From Aquincolibacterium sp964606385 (GTDB lineage: Bacteria > Omnitrophota > Omnitrophia > Omnitrophales > Aquincolibacteriaceae), in assembly GCA_964606385.1 (NCBI GenBank), contig CAZSFZ010000007.1, positions 1 to 64,000 of the forward strand: 64,000 nt of DNA, in the 5' to 3' direction. A program made the translations under genes and the position numbers. The notes beneath the pieces are model-generated. The model did not search any database and was not told the origin of the DNA. It saw only the letters and a program-made list of their open reading frames with translations. Below, in pieces: positions 8,711-17,252 of this stretch (its first letter is position 1; each line of letters starts with the position of its first letter).

Positions 8711-10033
8711 TTATCCTCCGCCAAATTGAGACAGGGTCTGTTCATAAGACAGTTTCTCGACCTGGGCGTATTGAAAAACCTTGAGATTGAAATCGCGGAA
8801 TTTCCGTATCGAGAGATAAGTTCCCGCATTGTTTGCGAAAACGACTAGCGTGAAAAGGATTAAAAAAATATTCCTTAGGGCCTTTAGATCCGACAAGGAA
8901 AAACCTTGAAATAAAATAACCAAAAAAGGCAGCAGGGCCGGCAAAGAATATAAGACGCACGACTCAGGACTAAAAAAACAAAAAAACGTCGTGTGGACTA
9001 CTTCAAACCCGACCAGCATCATGAAGGCGGGGGACAAGCCGCCGGCCCTTCGCTTGAAAAAACCAAAAAGCGACGCGACGACCAGGAATGAATAGGTCAT
9101 TCCAAAAAGAACCTGTGGGACTACAAAGCCGCTCAAGCGCGTGTACACGATCGAATCCACAAAAAAAGCCCTCAGAACGAGGAAAATGTTGTAAACATCC
9201 CAGCGAAACCACCTCTGTAGATATTCCATTGAAAACTTAACCATACCCACGGGACCGAATCCTTCGCCGCCAGATAAATTGTAGAAGCGGTAGTAAAAAT
9301 CATAAAAAACATAAACGCTCCCCGTCACAAGAAGGCCCCAAAATAAAACCGCCAGGCTTTTCACAACAGCCCTTTGGAAACTTCCGGACTTGCAGAAAAA
9401 AAGGACCCCGACAGCAACGGACAGCCATATCATGGCCGTTGAAGCCAGAACACAAAGACCGAGCAACGCTCCAAGGACATGGGTTTTAGGGCCGGAAGGG
9501 GAGGGCCTCACACAATACCAAAAAAGAAAATTTTGAAACAGCGTCGTGACAACGTACGTCTCAACATTGGATGAAAAGATCCAAAACGAAAAACATGCCC
9601 CGTAAAGAAGCGTCAACGCTTCCGCAAAAAATCCCGCTCGCTCCCCTTCAAAGACAGCTTGAAAAATCCTGTAGCTAACGATCAGATTCAACAACCCCAT
9701 AAGGGCAAAAGGGAAAATCAAGGCGCTCTCGTTTTGGAACGGCAACGCCGAAAACAAAATCCGGCCTAGCCAATAAAGCGGGATAACGACCCACGGGAAA
9801 AGAGGATGTTTTTTGACGTCGCCCGGGTCTTCGATGGCGTCCGGTCTTGGGATGAGATCTCCTTTGACTATGCTCACATACTCAAAATCATCTCCAACAG
9901 CAGTTTTTTTGCCGTCCAAATAATTGCCGATCGGAAAAGCGAGCAGGTAAAAAACAAAGTAAAGACCGAGCGCCGCGGGGAACGCGCGCTTGGCTGTTTT
10001 TAAAAAAAAGTCAGTTCTTTTTGTGGAGTTCAT
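8711..10033 (-). CDS. polytopic membrane protein, GT-C glycosyltransferase-like
   Basis: 440 residues from the ATG at 10031-10033 (MNSTKRTDFFLKTAKRAF). There are about ten hydrophobic segments. The first large loop carries AVGDDFEYVSIVKGDLIPR followed by KKHPLFPWVV, an acidic motif and an H-P-L-F motif like those of GT-C enzymes and DUF2723-type protein O-mannosyltransferase relatives. It overlaps the preceding fusion gene by 23 bases, and the next gene starts 13 bases past its stop. Likely role: transfer of a lipid-linked sugar on the periplasmic side. Acceptor unknown. Confidence 0.65.
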   Translation of the reverse strand: MNSTKRTDFFLKTAKRAFPAALGLYFVFYLLAFPIGNYLDGKKTAVGDDFEYVSIVKGDLIPRPDAIEDPGDVKKHPLFPWVVIPLYWLGRILFSALPFQNESALIFPFALMGLLNLIVSYRIFQAVFEGERAGFFAEALTLLYGACFSFWIFSSNVETYVVTTLFQNFLFWYCVRPSPSGPKTHVLGALLGLCVLASTAMIWLSVAVGVLFFCKSGSFQRAVVKSLAVLFWGLLVTGSVYVFYDFYYRFYNLSGGEGFGPVGMVKFSMEYLQRWFRWDVYNIFLVLRAFFVDSIVYTRLSGFVVPQVLFGMTYSFLVVASLFGFFKRRAGGLSPAFMMLVGFEVVHTTFFCFFSPESCVLYSLPALLPFLVILFQGFSLSDLKALRNIFLILFTLVVFANNAGTYLSIRKFRDFNLKVFQYAQVEKLSYEQTLSQFGGG

Positions 10034-12152
10034 GGTCTTTGTGTTTTTGACAGCTGATTTTGATAAACGTCCAGAAGACCCCCAAAAGCTCCTGGGGGTT
10101 ATAGAGCAGGTTGAAAGGCATGAAACACTCATTCGTGCAAAAGCATGCTCTGCTCTTAATAAGGTTTCGTATTTTTTCGGCTCGCGGCGAACTCCAGATC
10201 TTTCCCCAATCAAACTTTGCTTCTCTTAGATTCCCGAAAGGCTCGGGCGACTGTTCGCATGGAAAAACATCCCCGTCGGGAGAAATGATCGCGTTAAGAA
10301 TGCCCGCAAAACAGCGCATGGGATATTTTTTTTCGGTGAAGATTTGTTGTGTTTTTTCGGCCATTCTTATTTTGTAGGCCAGCCGAAATCTCTCGAAAAA
10401 ACCTTGTGTTAGATGAAAATACCTGCTGTTGATGTCTTTTAAAAGAGAAACATATTCATCGGCCTGAATAGCGCCATTGAGCCTGCTCGCTTGGGCCGGT
10501 CTTTCCAGCACAAGGCTGTATTGGTCGGGCCTCATTTTTAAAATTTCCACTTCAAAGAACTTCGGGACCTGATCCTTGTTTTCGCGGGTATAGGTCGTCA
10601 AAATGCCGACGATCAGGTTGGGGTAGATCTGTTTTAACTTTTTTAACCGGAAAAAAGATTCGCGTGTTCTTTCGAAAGCCCCCGCCTTCTGCCGCATCGC
10701 GTCATGAACGTCCGGCGGCCCATCCAAAGAAAGTTTTATTGAAATGCTTGTCGGTGAGCATTGCTCTAAGATCCTCTTCACGCCGTCGACAACGGCGTCG
10801 GGGTCATACCCATTCGTCAACAACGTGATTAAAACAGGCTTCAGATTCTTGTGAAGAACGCCAACCGCCTCGACAACGTCTCCCCGAAGAAACGGTTCCC
10901 CCCCGGTTACGGTAACATATTTGATCTTTGGCATCTTTTTTGTCGCACGGTCCATTTCATCCAAAGACAACTCCAGGCCAGAAAAGGACTTTCCTTCCCC
11001 CAAGAAACAATGTGAACAGGCCAGGTTGCAGCGGTGGGTTAAAAAAAAGGTCGCTTGTTCAGGGGTTGTTTTATCTTTCCAAAATAATTTTCGAGCGCTG
11101 TCGACACATTCCGCCGCAAAAATAAGCGCCTTCGCAATCCTTCCAAAGGTCCATTCCGAGAGGCCAAGGCACATCCCGAGTCCGATAGCGTTCAGCTGAA
11201 AAGCCATAAAAAGGATATACAAGGCACTTTGCATCGGATGCTGTTGCTGGGAGGCATAAGCAAGAAAGTCTTGGTTTAGAAGCGTCATGACCAGGAAAGA
11301 CAGGCTGGCGATAAGCGCATAAAAGGGGTTAGAGAACAAAAGGCCCGCGAGGACCCCCAGGGTAAAAACAAATGCGAGCGGAAAAGAATAAATGAAGTTT
11401 TCATTTACCGCAAAAAATTTCTTTTCCCGGGCTAAATCACACAAGACCTTGCTGTTAACGGCGACCTTGATCCCCTCTCTCCCCGCTCTAAACTCCCTTT
11501 TTAGCAAAGAAAAAATGCTGAATTTTTTGCTGTGCAGAACTTTTATATCCTCGGCAAAATAGCTTTTGTAACCGTTCTTTATCAGCCGGTAACCGAAATC
11601 GCTGTCTTCAGCGCTCGGCATATTTCCAAATCCGCCCACATTTATAAAAACATTTTTTTCTACCGCCGCAAAGGAAGAGCCCAAAAAAGAAGTCCATCCT
11701 TTGAGCTTGGAAAGGTTATAACTCGTCCAGTAATTCTTGTATTGACTGACCCACCCTTTATCCAGTTCTTCTTTAGCTCTGTTCCCCACGATCATGTCGG
11801 GAACAGGCTGGATTTTATGGCCCCTGAAGTATTCCGAAAGGATTTCTCCCGTCCCCGGCGGGAGCACAACATCCGCGTCAACAAAAACCAGCACACTCCC
11901 TTTCGCGGCTCGGGCGCCTATATTCCGGGCCGCTCCGGCCCCTTGTTGCTTTCCGTTTCGGATATAGCGGATTTTCGGCTCGTCCTTGTCCAATATCCGC
12001 AGGGCACCTTTAGCGCCGTCTGTGGACTCATCATCCACTAAAATGAGCTCTAATACGCCATTCTGGCTCAAAATGGATTCTACGGTTCGAGCGAGCGTTG
12101 TTCGAGCGTTATGAAAGGGAACGATGTATGAAAAAGTCCGGCCTGTATTCAT
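10011..12152 (-). CDS. glycosyltransferase family 2 - transmembrane - radical SAM/SPASM fusion protein
   Basis: 713 residues. Residues 1-230 are a GT2 domain: YIVPFHNARTTLARTVESI, LILVDDESTDGAK, VFVDADVVLPPG (D-x-D) and AEDSDFGYRLIKNGY (acceptor-side ED motif). Residues ~255-340 form several membrane helices, so the two catalytic domains are tethered at the inner membrane. Residues ~365 to the end are a radical SAM domain with CNLACSHC, VTGGEPFLRGD, and SPASM-like cysteines (MRCFAG, GDVFPCEQ, CFCTNEC). No stop or frame break separates the domains, and both keep their signature residues, so this is a genuine fusion rather than an assembly artefact. It implies that sugar transfer and radical modification act on the same membrane-bound intermediate. 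ATG at 12150-12152; only 8 bases from the upstream gene's stop. Confidence 0.85.
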   Translation of the reverse strand: MNTGRTFSYIVPFHNARTTLARTVESILSQNGVLELILVDDESTDGAKGALRILDKDEPKIRYIRNGKQQGAGAARNIGARAAKGSVLVFVDADVVLPPGTGEILSEYFRGHKIQPVPDMIVGNRAKEELDKGWVSQYKNYWTSYNLSKLKGWTSFLGSSFAAVEKNVFINVGGFGNMPSAEDSDFGYRLIKNGYKSYFAEDIKVLHSKKFSIFSLLKREFRAGREGIKVAVNSKVLCDLAREKKFFAVNENFIYSFPLAFVFTLGVLAGLLFSNPFYALIASLSFLVMTLLNQDFLAYASQQQHPMQSALYILFMAFQLNAIGLGMCLGLSEWTFGRIAKALIFAAECVDSARKLFWKDKTTPEQATFFLTHRCNLACSHCFLGEGKSFSGLELSLDEMDRATKKMPKIKYVTVTGGEPFLRGDVVEAVGVLHKNLKPVLITLLTNGYDPDAVVDGVKRILEQCSPTSISIKLSLDGPPDVHDAMRQKAGAFERTRESFFRLKKLKQIYPNLIVGILTTYTRENKDQVPKFFEVEILKMRPDQYSLVLERPAQASRLNGAIQADEYVSLLKDINSRYFHLTQGFFERFRLAYKIRMAEKTQQIFTEKKYPMRCFAGILNAIISPDGDVFPCEQSPEPFGNLREAKFDWGKIWSSPRAEKIRNLIKSRACFCTNECFMPFNLLYNPQELLGVFWTFIKISCQKHKDHELHKKN

Positions 12153-12160
12153 TCGGGGTT

Positions 12161-13570
12161 TTAGCCTTTTCGCAATAGCTTCACAAGGGAGGTAAAGTTC
12201 CTTTTAAGGTCCCAGACCCCCCGGATATTCGAGATCCTTTTGAGAATGAACGAGGGCCTAAAATAAAAGCTCTTGTTGGCTTTCTTGACCATCGCGATCG
12301 CTTTTTCCTTAGGAAAACCTTCAAGTTCCAAACTGCCGTTGATCTCCCATCCTCCGGCGAACGCCTGTTTTTTTTCTTTCATGTACCAGTGCCGGTCGGA
12401 CAAGGCTTGGTGGTGCTGGGCCCAGTGATAAATCTCGGTTCCGGGGTATGCGATGGTTAAAAAAGTGAAGGCGAGATCGAGGTTGAGGGCTTTAATAAAG
12501 GCGATCGTTTGTTTCGCGTCCTCTTCGGTCTCTGTGGGGTTGCCGATCATAAAATTTCCGATCGTTTGTATTCCGACTTTTTTGCACAGCGCTACAGCTT
12601 TTCGGATGTGATCGGTTGTCATTCCTTTCTTCAGCGCATTCAAAATTTTTTGACTCCCCGATTCGATGCCGAAACTGATAAAACAGCAACCGCTTTGTTT
12701 CATGGCCTTTAAAAGCGCTTCATCCAGAAGGTCCGCCCGGGTATTACAGCTCCAGTATATTTTTAACCTTCTTTTCTGGATCTCGGAACAAACGTCGTAA
12801 ACCCATTGCTTGTCCGCGGTGAAAGTGCTGTCTTTGATGACGAATTGTTTGATCCGGTATTTCTGGTAATCCTCTAGCATTTCACCAACGACATTCGCGG
12901 GCGAACGAAGTCTGAAACGCTTTCCGTGAACTAAGGAGGCGCTGCAGTAAATGCATTGGTAAGGGCACCCCCGTGACGCCAGAATGGATGTCAGCGGGAG
13001 GGATTTTGCGTAGTAAATATCGTATTTTTTGATATCTAAGAGATCCAGGTCGGGGAACGGAAGCTCATCAAGGTTTTCTATGGTGAGAGGGGGATCATTG
13101 ACGATGACCCGTCCTTCTTTTTTATAAATCAACCCTCGAATGTCCGCTAAAGTCGTTCCACTTTCCAGAGCCTTCACGAGGTTATAAACCTCTTTTTCGC
13201 CTTCCCCATAAAACAAAAAATCGATATTTTCCGTGAACTGAAGCAGTTCTGCCCGGGTAGCGTTCACATGATGCCCCCCTACAATGATCTTTAGGGATGG
13301 CTTTCTCTTTTTGAGCTCCGCGGTCAGCTCCAGAACCCCTCCGATCTGGATCGTCATGGCGCTAAGACCCACCATCACCGGCTCTTCTTTTAAGATCTCT
13401 CCAACGAGTTTTTCCAGCGTATGGCCCTGAATAGACGCATCGATCAGCCTGACATCGACGCCTTTTTTGCGTAAAAAAGTCGCGATGTATAAGACGCCCA
13501 GCGGAGGCAGTCCCAAGTGCTCTTTTCTTCCAAAAACAATGGGGGGATAAACCAAGACTACTTTGGCCAT
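12161..13570 (-). CDS. B12-binding domain radical SAM protein
   Basis: 469 residues from ATG 13568-13570; a GTG two codons upstream is an alternative start. The N-terminal half is a cobalamin-binding Rossmann domain (VVLVYPPIVFGRKEHLGLPP, VGLSAMTIQIGG, IIVGGHHVNATRAELL; no D-x-H-x-x-G, as in BchE-type enzymes). The second half is a radical SAM domain with CPYQCIYC and GIESGSQKILNALKKG, ending in a DUF4070-like tail. Enzymes of this class include methylases and cyclases such as HpnP, BchE and the HpnR group. In this glycan/lipid cluster a C-methylation of a lipid or sugar is plausible, but the substrate is not shown by sequence. Part of the minus-strand run; 13 bases after the upstream stop. 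Confidence 0.85.
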   Translation of the reverse strand: MAKVVLVYPPIVFGRKEHLGLPPLGVLYIATFLRKKGVDVRLIDASIQGHTLEKLVGEILKEEPVMVGLSAMTIQIGGVLELTAELKKRKPSLKIIVGGHHVNATRAELLQFTENIDFLFYGEGEKEVYNLVKALESGTTLADIRGLIYKKEGRVIVNDPPLTIENLDELPFPDLDLLDIKKYDIYYAKSLPLTSILASRGCPYQCIYCSASLVHGKRFRLRSPANVVGEMLEDYQKYRIKQFVIKDSTFTADKQWVYDVCSEIQKRRLKIYWSCNTRADLLDEALLKAMKQSGCCFISFGIESGSQKILNALKKGMTTDHIRKAVALCKKVGIQTIGNFMIGNPTETEEDAKQTIAFIKALNLDLAFTFLTIAYPGTEIYHWAQHHQALSDRHWYMKEKKQAFAGGWEINGSLELEGFPKEKAIAMVKKANKSFYFRPSFILKRISNIRGVWDLKRNFTSLVKLLRKG

Positions 13571-13583
13571 GAACACATCGCTT

Positions 13584-14597
13584 TCATTGGTTTTTCCCCG
13601 TTGTTTTTAACCATTCTTGAATCGTTGACCGATCGAATGAAAAAACCAGATTCGCCTCTAGACAACAAGCGCTTAAACAGCTCCTGCATGACGAGTCTTT
13701 CAGTCGTTGAAAGGCTCCCTTGAAGCCATGCTGCAGGACGTTCGCGGGAGCGGTGTGCCCGATCATGGGGGAGCACGGGTACATGTCGCCATTCGTATCG
13801 ATGTTGCAAAACAGCTTCCCCGCCCAGCATTTTGGCATCCCCCGAAGTTGTTCTGTAGAGGTGGTATCTTGAAAAAAAGGCCAGTCGGCCACCGCTCTCA
13901 AGTAGCACCGTGACGAGACGATGGGCGCGCCCGCATCTTTCATTTCGATTAAACGGTTAAAAGTTTTTCGGTAAGCATCCGCTGAAGCAAAAATGTTTTC
14001 CGAAGAACCGATGCCTCGGGGGTGATAAGGAACCTGGAACAGGGTTTTAAAGCCATATTCTTTGGCTTTCTCAGCGATAAACTCCGTGCAATGGATGTTG
14101 TGTTGGGTGAGCACGGTCAGCGTCCAGACAGGAATCCTTCCGCGAATAAACTCCACGGCGCGAAAAAATTTGTCATACGAACCGGGTTCCCTGTTCCGGT
14201 CGTGCAGTTCTCTCTCGCCGTCAAAACTGAGGATCAAAAAATCCAGGTCCTTGATTTCGTCGAATCTCTGAGGCACAAGATAGCCGTTGGAGTCGCAATT
14301 GACATAAAGACCTTTTTCCTTCGCGCGACCAATAAGACGGCCGATGTCTTTGCGTAACAACGGTTCCCCGCCCCACAAGCTCAATTTCTGCACCCCTGCC
14401 GCGGCCATTTCATCGATCAGCCCGAGGAGCTCCTTGGTGCTCATTTCTTTTTGTCTTCTTAGCGGTATGTCGCAATAAGCACATTTGCTGTTGCAGCGAT
14501 TCGTCACGGAAAGCATGACGCTTAGCGGCACTCTCGCTCCGAAGAGATTGGCCCTCAAGGCGCCCAGGCCCATGGCCACATTATTTTTGAGCTTCAT
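13584..14597 (-). CDS. radical SAM/SPASM protein
   Basis: 337 residues. SAM cluster motif CNSKCAYC near residue 32, then SLWGGEPLLRKD. The C-terminal SPASM-like cysteines are CWAGKLFC, GDMYPC and CRSCLSACC. ATG start at 14595-14597 overlaps the TGA of the FAD-dependent oxidoreductase gene (ATGA), so the two are translationally coupled. It resembles the other SPASM proteins at 16035 and 5080 in the N-terminal block (S-x-T-x-R-C-N), which suggests expansion within one family. Substrate unknown. Confidence 0.85.
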   Translation of the reverse strand: MKLKNNVAMGLGALRANLFGARVPLSVMLSVTNRCNSKCAYCDIPLRRQKEMSTKELLGLIDEMAAAGVQKLSLWGGEPLLRKDIGRLIGRAKEKGLYVNCDSNGYLVPQRFDEIKDLDFLILSFDGERELHDRNREPGSYDKFFRAVEFIRGRIPVWTLTVLTQHNIHCTEFIAEKAKEYGFKTLFQVPYHPRGIGSSENIFASADAYRKTFNRLIEMKDAGAPIVSSRCYLRAVADWPFFQDTTSTEQLRGMPKCWAGKLFCNIDTNGDMYPCSPMIGHTAPANVLQHGFKGAFQRLKDSSCRSCLSACCLEANLVFSFDRSTIQEWLKTTGKNQ

Positions 14598-16003
14598 GGT
14601 TTCCCGTCAGCCGCATGGTTTTTTAAATACCGGTCCGCGATCTCCAGCCCCATGGCGATCACATCGTCCATGTTGCCGTATTTGAAAGAGCCGTTCCGCC
14701 CGAAACACACGAGGTTTGCGAACGGGTCAAGGAGCCTGCGGGCCGCCGCGACGTGGTCCCGGTAATTCATCTGATAAATGGGGTAACTGTACCGGACCTT
14801 ATGATAAAAAAATCCCCTCGCCCTTTTTGCTTTTTCGGTCTGGAGCCCTAATTTTGCGATATCCCGCAAGATCCTTTCGCGGATCTTCTCGGGGGGCATC
14901 TCCCACGTCTCATCTCCGTAATCACAGCTGATCTCGGCGCAAATAACGGTTCGGCCTGCAGGGAACCCGTGCTTCGAGAAGTTTTTGGGTTCGGAGATCC
15001 GGTTACTGAAAAATCCTTCTTCGGGCAGATAGATCCACTGGCTGTCGCTGAAAGAATCCACGTCGAGCACGAGATAAAAAAAGATCAGGGACCGGAATCT
15101 CAGCTTTTCAAAAACCTCTTTCTTCCCAAGGAGTTCTTGGTCCGCCAGGAGCTCCGGAAGTTCCGTCATGGGAATGGTTGACAGCAGGTCCGTAACATCG
15201 GCTTCCTGTTCTTGCCCCCCGTTTTCAAATGCCACGGACCGGATCCGAGTCTTCTGACCTTCTTTTTTTTCGCTAAGAATTCGCGTAATGCGGGTATTTA
15301 AAAGCACTTGAGAGCCGTTCTCGAGGATCTTTTTCTTCAGATTCTCGGCAATCCGCCCGATCCCTCCCTCTTTGGGATAGTAAAAATGGTTCGCGTAAGC
15401 GCGTGCCGGTCCTTGTGAGCGAAAGAGGGTTTCTTGCATGGCGCTCCACAAACTAAGCAGATTGATCCTTTCCTGCGCCCAATCTTTGGAGATCTGGTGG
15501 GGCGGAAGTCCCAACACTTTGTGGGTATAGGTGCCAAAGAAGATCCGGTAGAGTGTTTTCCCGAAGCGTTTGGTGACCCAGGATTCGAACGAGTCCTCGC
15601 CCCCGGGACAAAAAAGACCGCACAGCTTCGCCGTCACATAATCATAAAAACACTTCAGCAGCGTGCGTAGCGGCATGTTCTCCAGGATGTTGTGGGTGTT
15701 TAGGGGATAAATGAAAAAGCGGTCATTCATAAAGATCTCGCTTTTTCTTTTTTGGACGATGAGATTCTCTCCCATGAGCTCTTTGAGCAGGCGAATCACG
15801 GATTGTCTTTTGGAGTGAAACCGGTGAGGGCCGTAATCATACGACAAGCCTTGCAACTCGCGGCTTGCGGCAAGACCGCCAACCATGGGCTCCTTTTCAA
15901 GCACCAGGACTTTGACGCCTTGGCTGGAAAGCCTGTAAGCGCAGGATAAACCCGCCAATCCTGCTCCCAAAATAACAGGGCTTGATTTTTTAGTTTCTGT
16001 CAC
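14594..16003 (-). CDS. FAD-dependent oxidoreductase, amine-oxidase/UDP-galactopyranose-mutase-like
   Basis: 469 residues with a GTG start (16001-16003) and AGGATAA upstream. The N terminus has the dinucleotide-binding loop LGAGLAGLSCAYRLSSQG, the VLVLEKEPMVGGLAASRE segment and YDYGPHRFH, typical of the protoporphyrinogen-oxidase / phytoene-desaturase / UDP-galactopyranose-mutase superfamily. GGIGRIAENLKKKI and the C-terminal FGRNGSFKYGNMDDVIAMG complete the FAD site. Database entries of this type are often labelled protoporphyrinogen oxidase, but no haem gene is nearby. In polysaccharide loci such proteins more often act on sugars or lipids, so a glycan-related role is more likely. Flanked by radical SAM genes on both sides and coupled (ATGA) to the downstream one. 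Confidence 0.8.
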   Translation of the reverse strand: MTETKKSSPVILGAGLAGLSCAYRLSSQGVKVLVLEKEPMVGGLAASRELQGLSYDYGPHRFHSKRQSVIRLLKELMGENLIVQKRKSEIFMNDRFFIYPLNTHNILENMPLRTLLKCFYDYVTAKLCGLFCPGGEDSFESWVTKRFGKTLYRIFFGTYTHKVLGLPPHQISKDWAQERINLLSLWSAMQETLFRSQGPARAYANHFYYPKEGGIGRIAENLKKKILENGSQVLLNTRITRILSEKKEGQKTRIRSVAFENGGQEQEADVTDLLSTIPMTELPELLADQELLGKKEVFEKLRFRSLIFFYLVLDVDSFSDSQWIYLPEEGFFSNRISEPKNFSKHGFPAGRTVICAEISCDYGDETWEMPPEKIRERILRDIAKLGLQTEKAKRARGFFYHKVRYSYPIYQMNYRDHVAAARRLLDPFANLVCFGRNGSFKYGNMDDVIAMGLEIADRYLKNHAADGKP

Positions 16004-16034
16004 GTTCGCTTATCCTGGTAAAAATGCTGTTTTT

Positions 16035-17252
16035 TTATCGCGATATGCGCCGGCTTTCTTCCGCTAATAACCGCTTCATGCGATTCAGATCCTCCAGAGC
16101 CGCTGAAAGCTCCTTGGGATTCCACTTATTGGGTTTGTTGGGTCTTGTGCCTTGGCTTAGTTTGCCCTTAACGCGCCTTAAAGCGCTCGAAGCATTTCCT
16201 CGCCAAGACGAATAAAATTTTATTCTTTTCTTCCATCGGTTGATGCTCGAAGCAATGTATCCGGCCAATCCTTTTTTCCGTAATCGCCCCAGCCGGGTAA
16301 AAATCTTTTGGCCCAAAGACGCCTTCCCAAGATTCTCTTCATAACAGCTCATCAGGCATCCCTGGCACCCTTTTCGATTAATGGCGGAAATGATTTCACT
16401 TCGCCGGGTGGAATTCCAAATATCTTTTAAGCTTTTTTCCTTCACGGAGCCCAGTAGGTGTTCAGGGCCGCTCAGGACCCAGCAGGGATAGACTTCTCCT
16501 CTAGCATTAATGGGGCATGAAAGGTCTAAGGCGGGGCATTTTTTTGGATTGGCGCCTTTCTTTCCGGTCAGAGATCGGAACATTTCGTAAAGATACTTTT
16601 CAGGGTTGGTGCCAATGCCATACTCACAACAGGTTTCAATCACGTTGAAGATCGTCTGCTTAAAAAGCGGCGCGTCTTGGTCGGAAAGATAAAAGCTTTT
16701 TTCTTGTTTCCCCGGATCCAAAAACATCGGGTTGAATGGCTGCAGCTTAAATGCGGTGACGCCTTGTTGCTTGGCCAGCTCGATAAGATATGGCAAGTGT
16801 TGAAAATTGCCGGCCGTCACAACGGTAGCGATCGTGGATTCGATCCCGTATTTTTTTAAATTCTTCAATGCCGTCAGGGCGCGGTCAAAGCTGCCTTTTC
16901 CCCTGAGCGCGTCATGCATTTCGCGAGGGCCTTCAACGGAAACGTTTACCACGTCCACGCCCGCACAAAGAAGCTCGTAAGCGCGTTTTTCATCGAGCAA
17001 AAGACCGTTGGTGGTGACGCAGGTCAGCATTTTTTGTTTCTTCGCGAAGGCGATGAGAGAAGCTAGATCGTCCCGCAGGAGCGGCTCCCCCCCGCTGAAA
17101 ACGGCCGTCGTGGCGCCCACCGCAGCACCGTCTCGAATGACGTTTTCCCAGGTGCTCGTCCCCAGCTCTTCGGTGCTCGTTAACGGAATGTCGCACATGC
17201 GGCACCGCAGATTGCAGCGGGTCGTGATGGAAAGAATAAGATCTTTAGGCAT
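16035..17252 (-). CDS. radical SAM/SPASM protein with basic C-terminal tail
   Basis: 405 residues. SAM cluster motif CNLRCRMC near residue 14, VFSGGEPLLRDD, and SPASM cysteines CPALDLSC, GEVYPCW, and CQGCLMSCYEENLG. The last ~80 residues form a Lys/Arg-rich tail (LRRVKGKLSQGTRPNKPNK and ELSAALEDLNRMKRLLAEE) with no known domain, possibly for docking to an anionic partner or membrane. ATG start at 17250-17252 overlaps the end of the upstream radical SAM gene by 8 bases. Confidence 0.85.
   Translation of the reverse strand: MPKDLILSITTRCNLRCRMCDIPLTSTEELGTSTWENVIRDGAAVGATTAVFSGGEPLLRDDLASLIAFAKKQKMLTCVTTNGLLLDEKRAYELLCAGVDVVNVSVEGPREMHDALRGKGSFDRALTALKNLKKYGIESTIATVVTAGNFQHLPYLIELAKQQGVTAFKLQPFNPMFLDPGKQEKSFYLSDQDAPLFKQTIFNVIETCCEYGIGTNPEKYLYEMFRSLTGKKGANPKKCPALDLSCPINARGEVYPCWVLSGPEHLLGSVKEKSLKDIWNSTRRSEIISAINRKGCQGCLMSCYEENLGKASLGQKIFTRLGRLRKKGLAGYIASSINRWKKRIKFYSSWRGNASSALRRVKGKLSQGTRPNKPNKWNPKELSAALEDLNRMKRLLAEESRRISR

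Noticed and set aside
14594..16003. Naming the FAD enzyme protoporphyrinogen oxidase (hemY/hemG).
   Set aside because: The fold is shared by many amine-oxidase-type enzymes, and no haem genes are nearby; context points to glycan or lipid chemistry.
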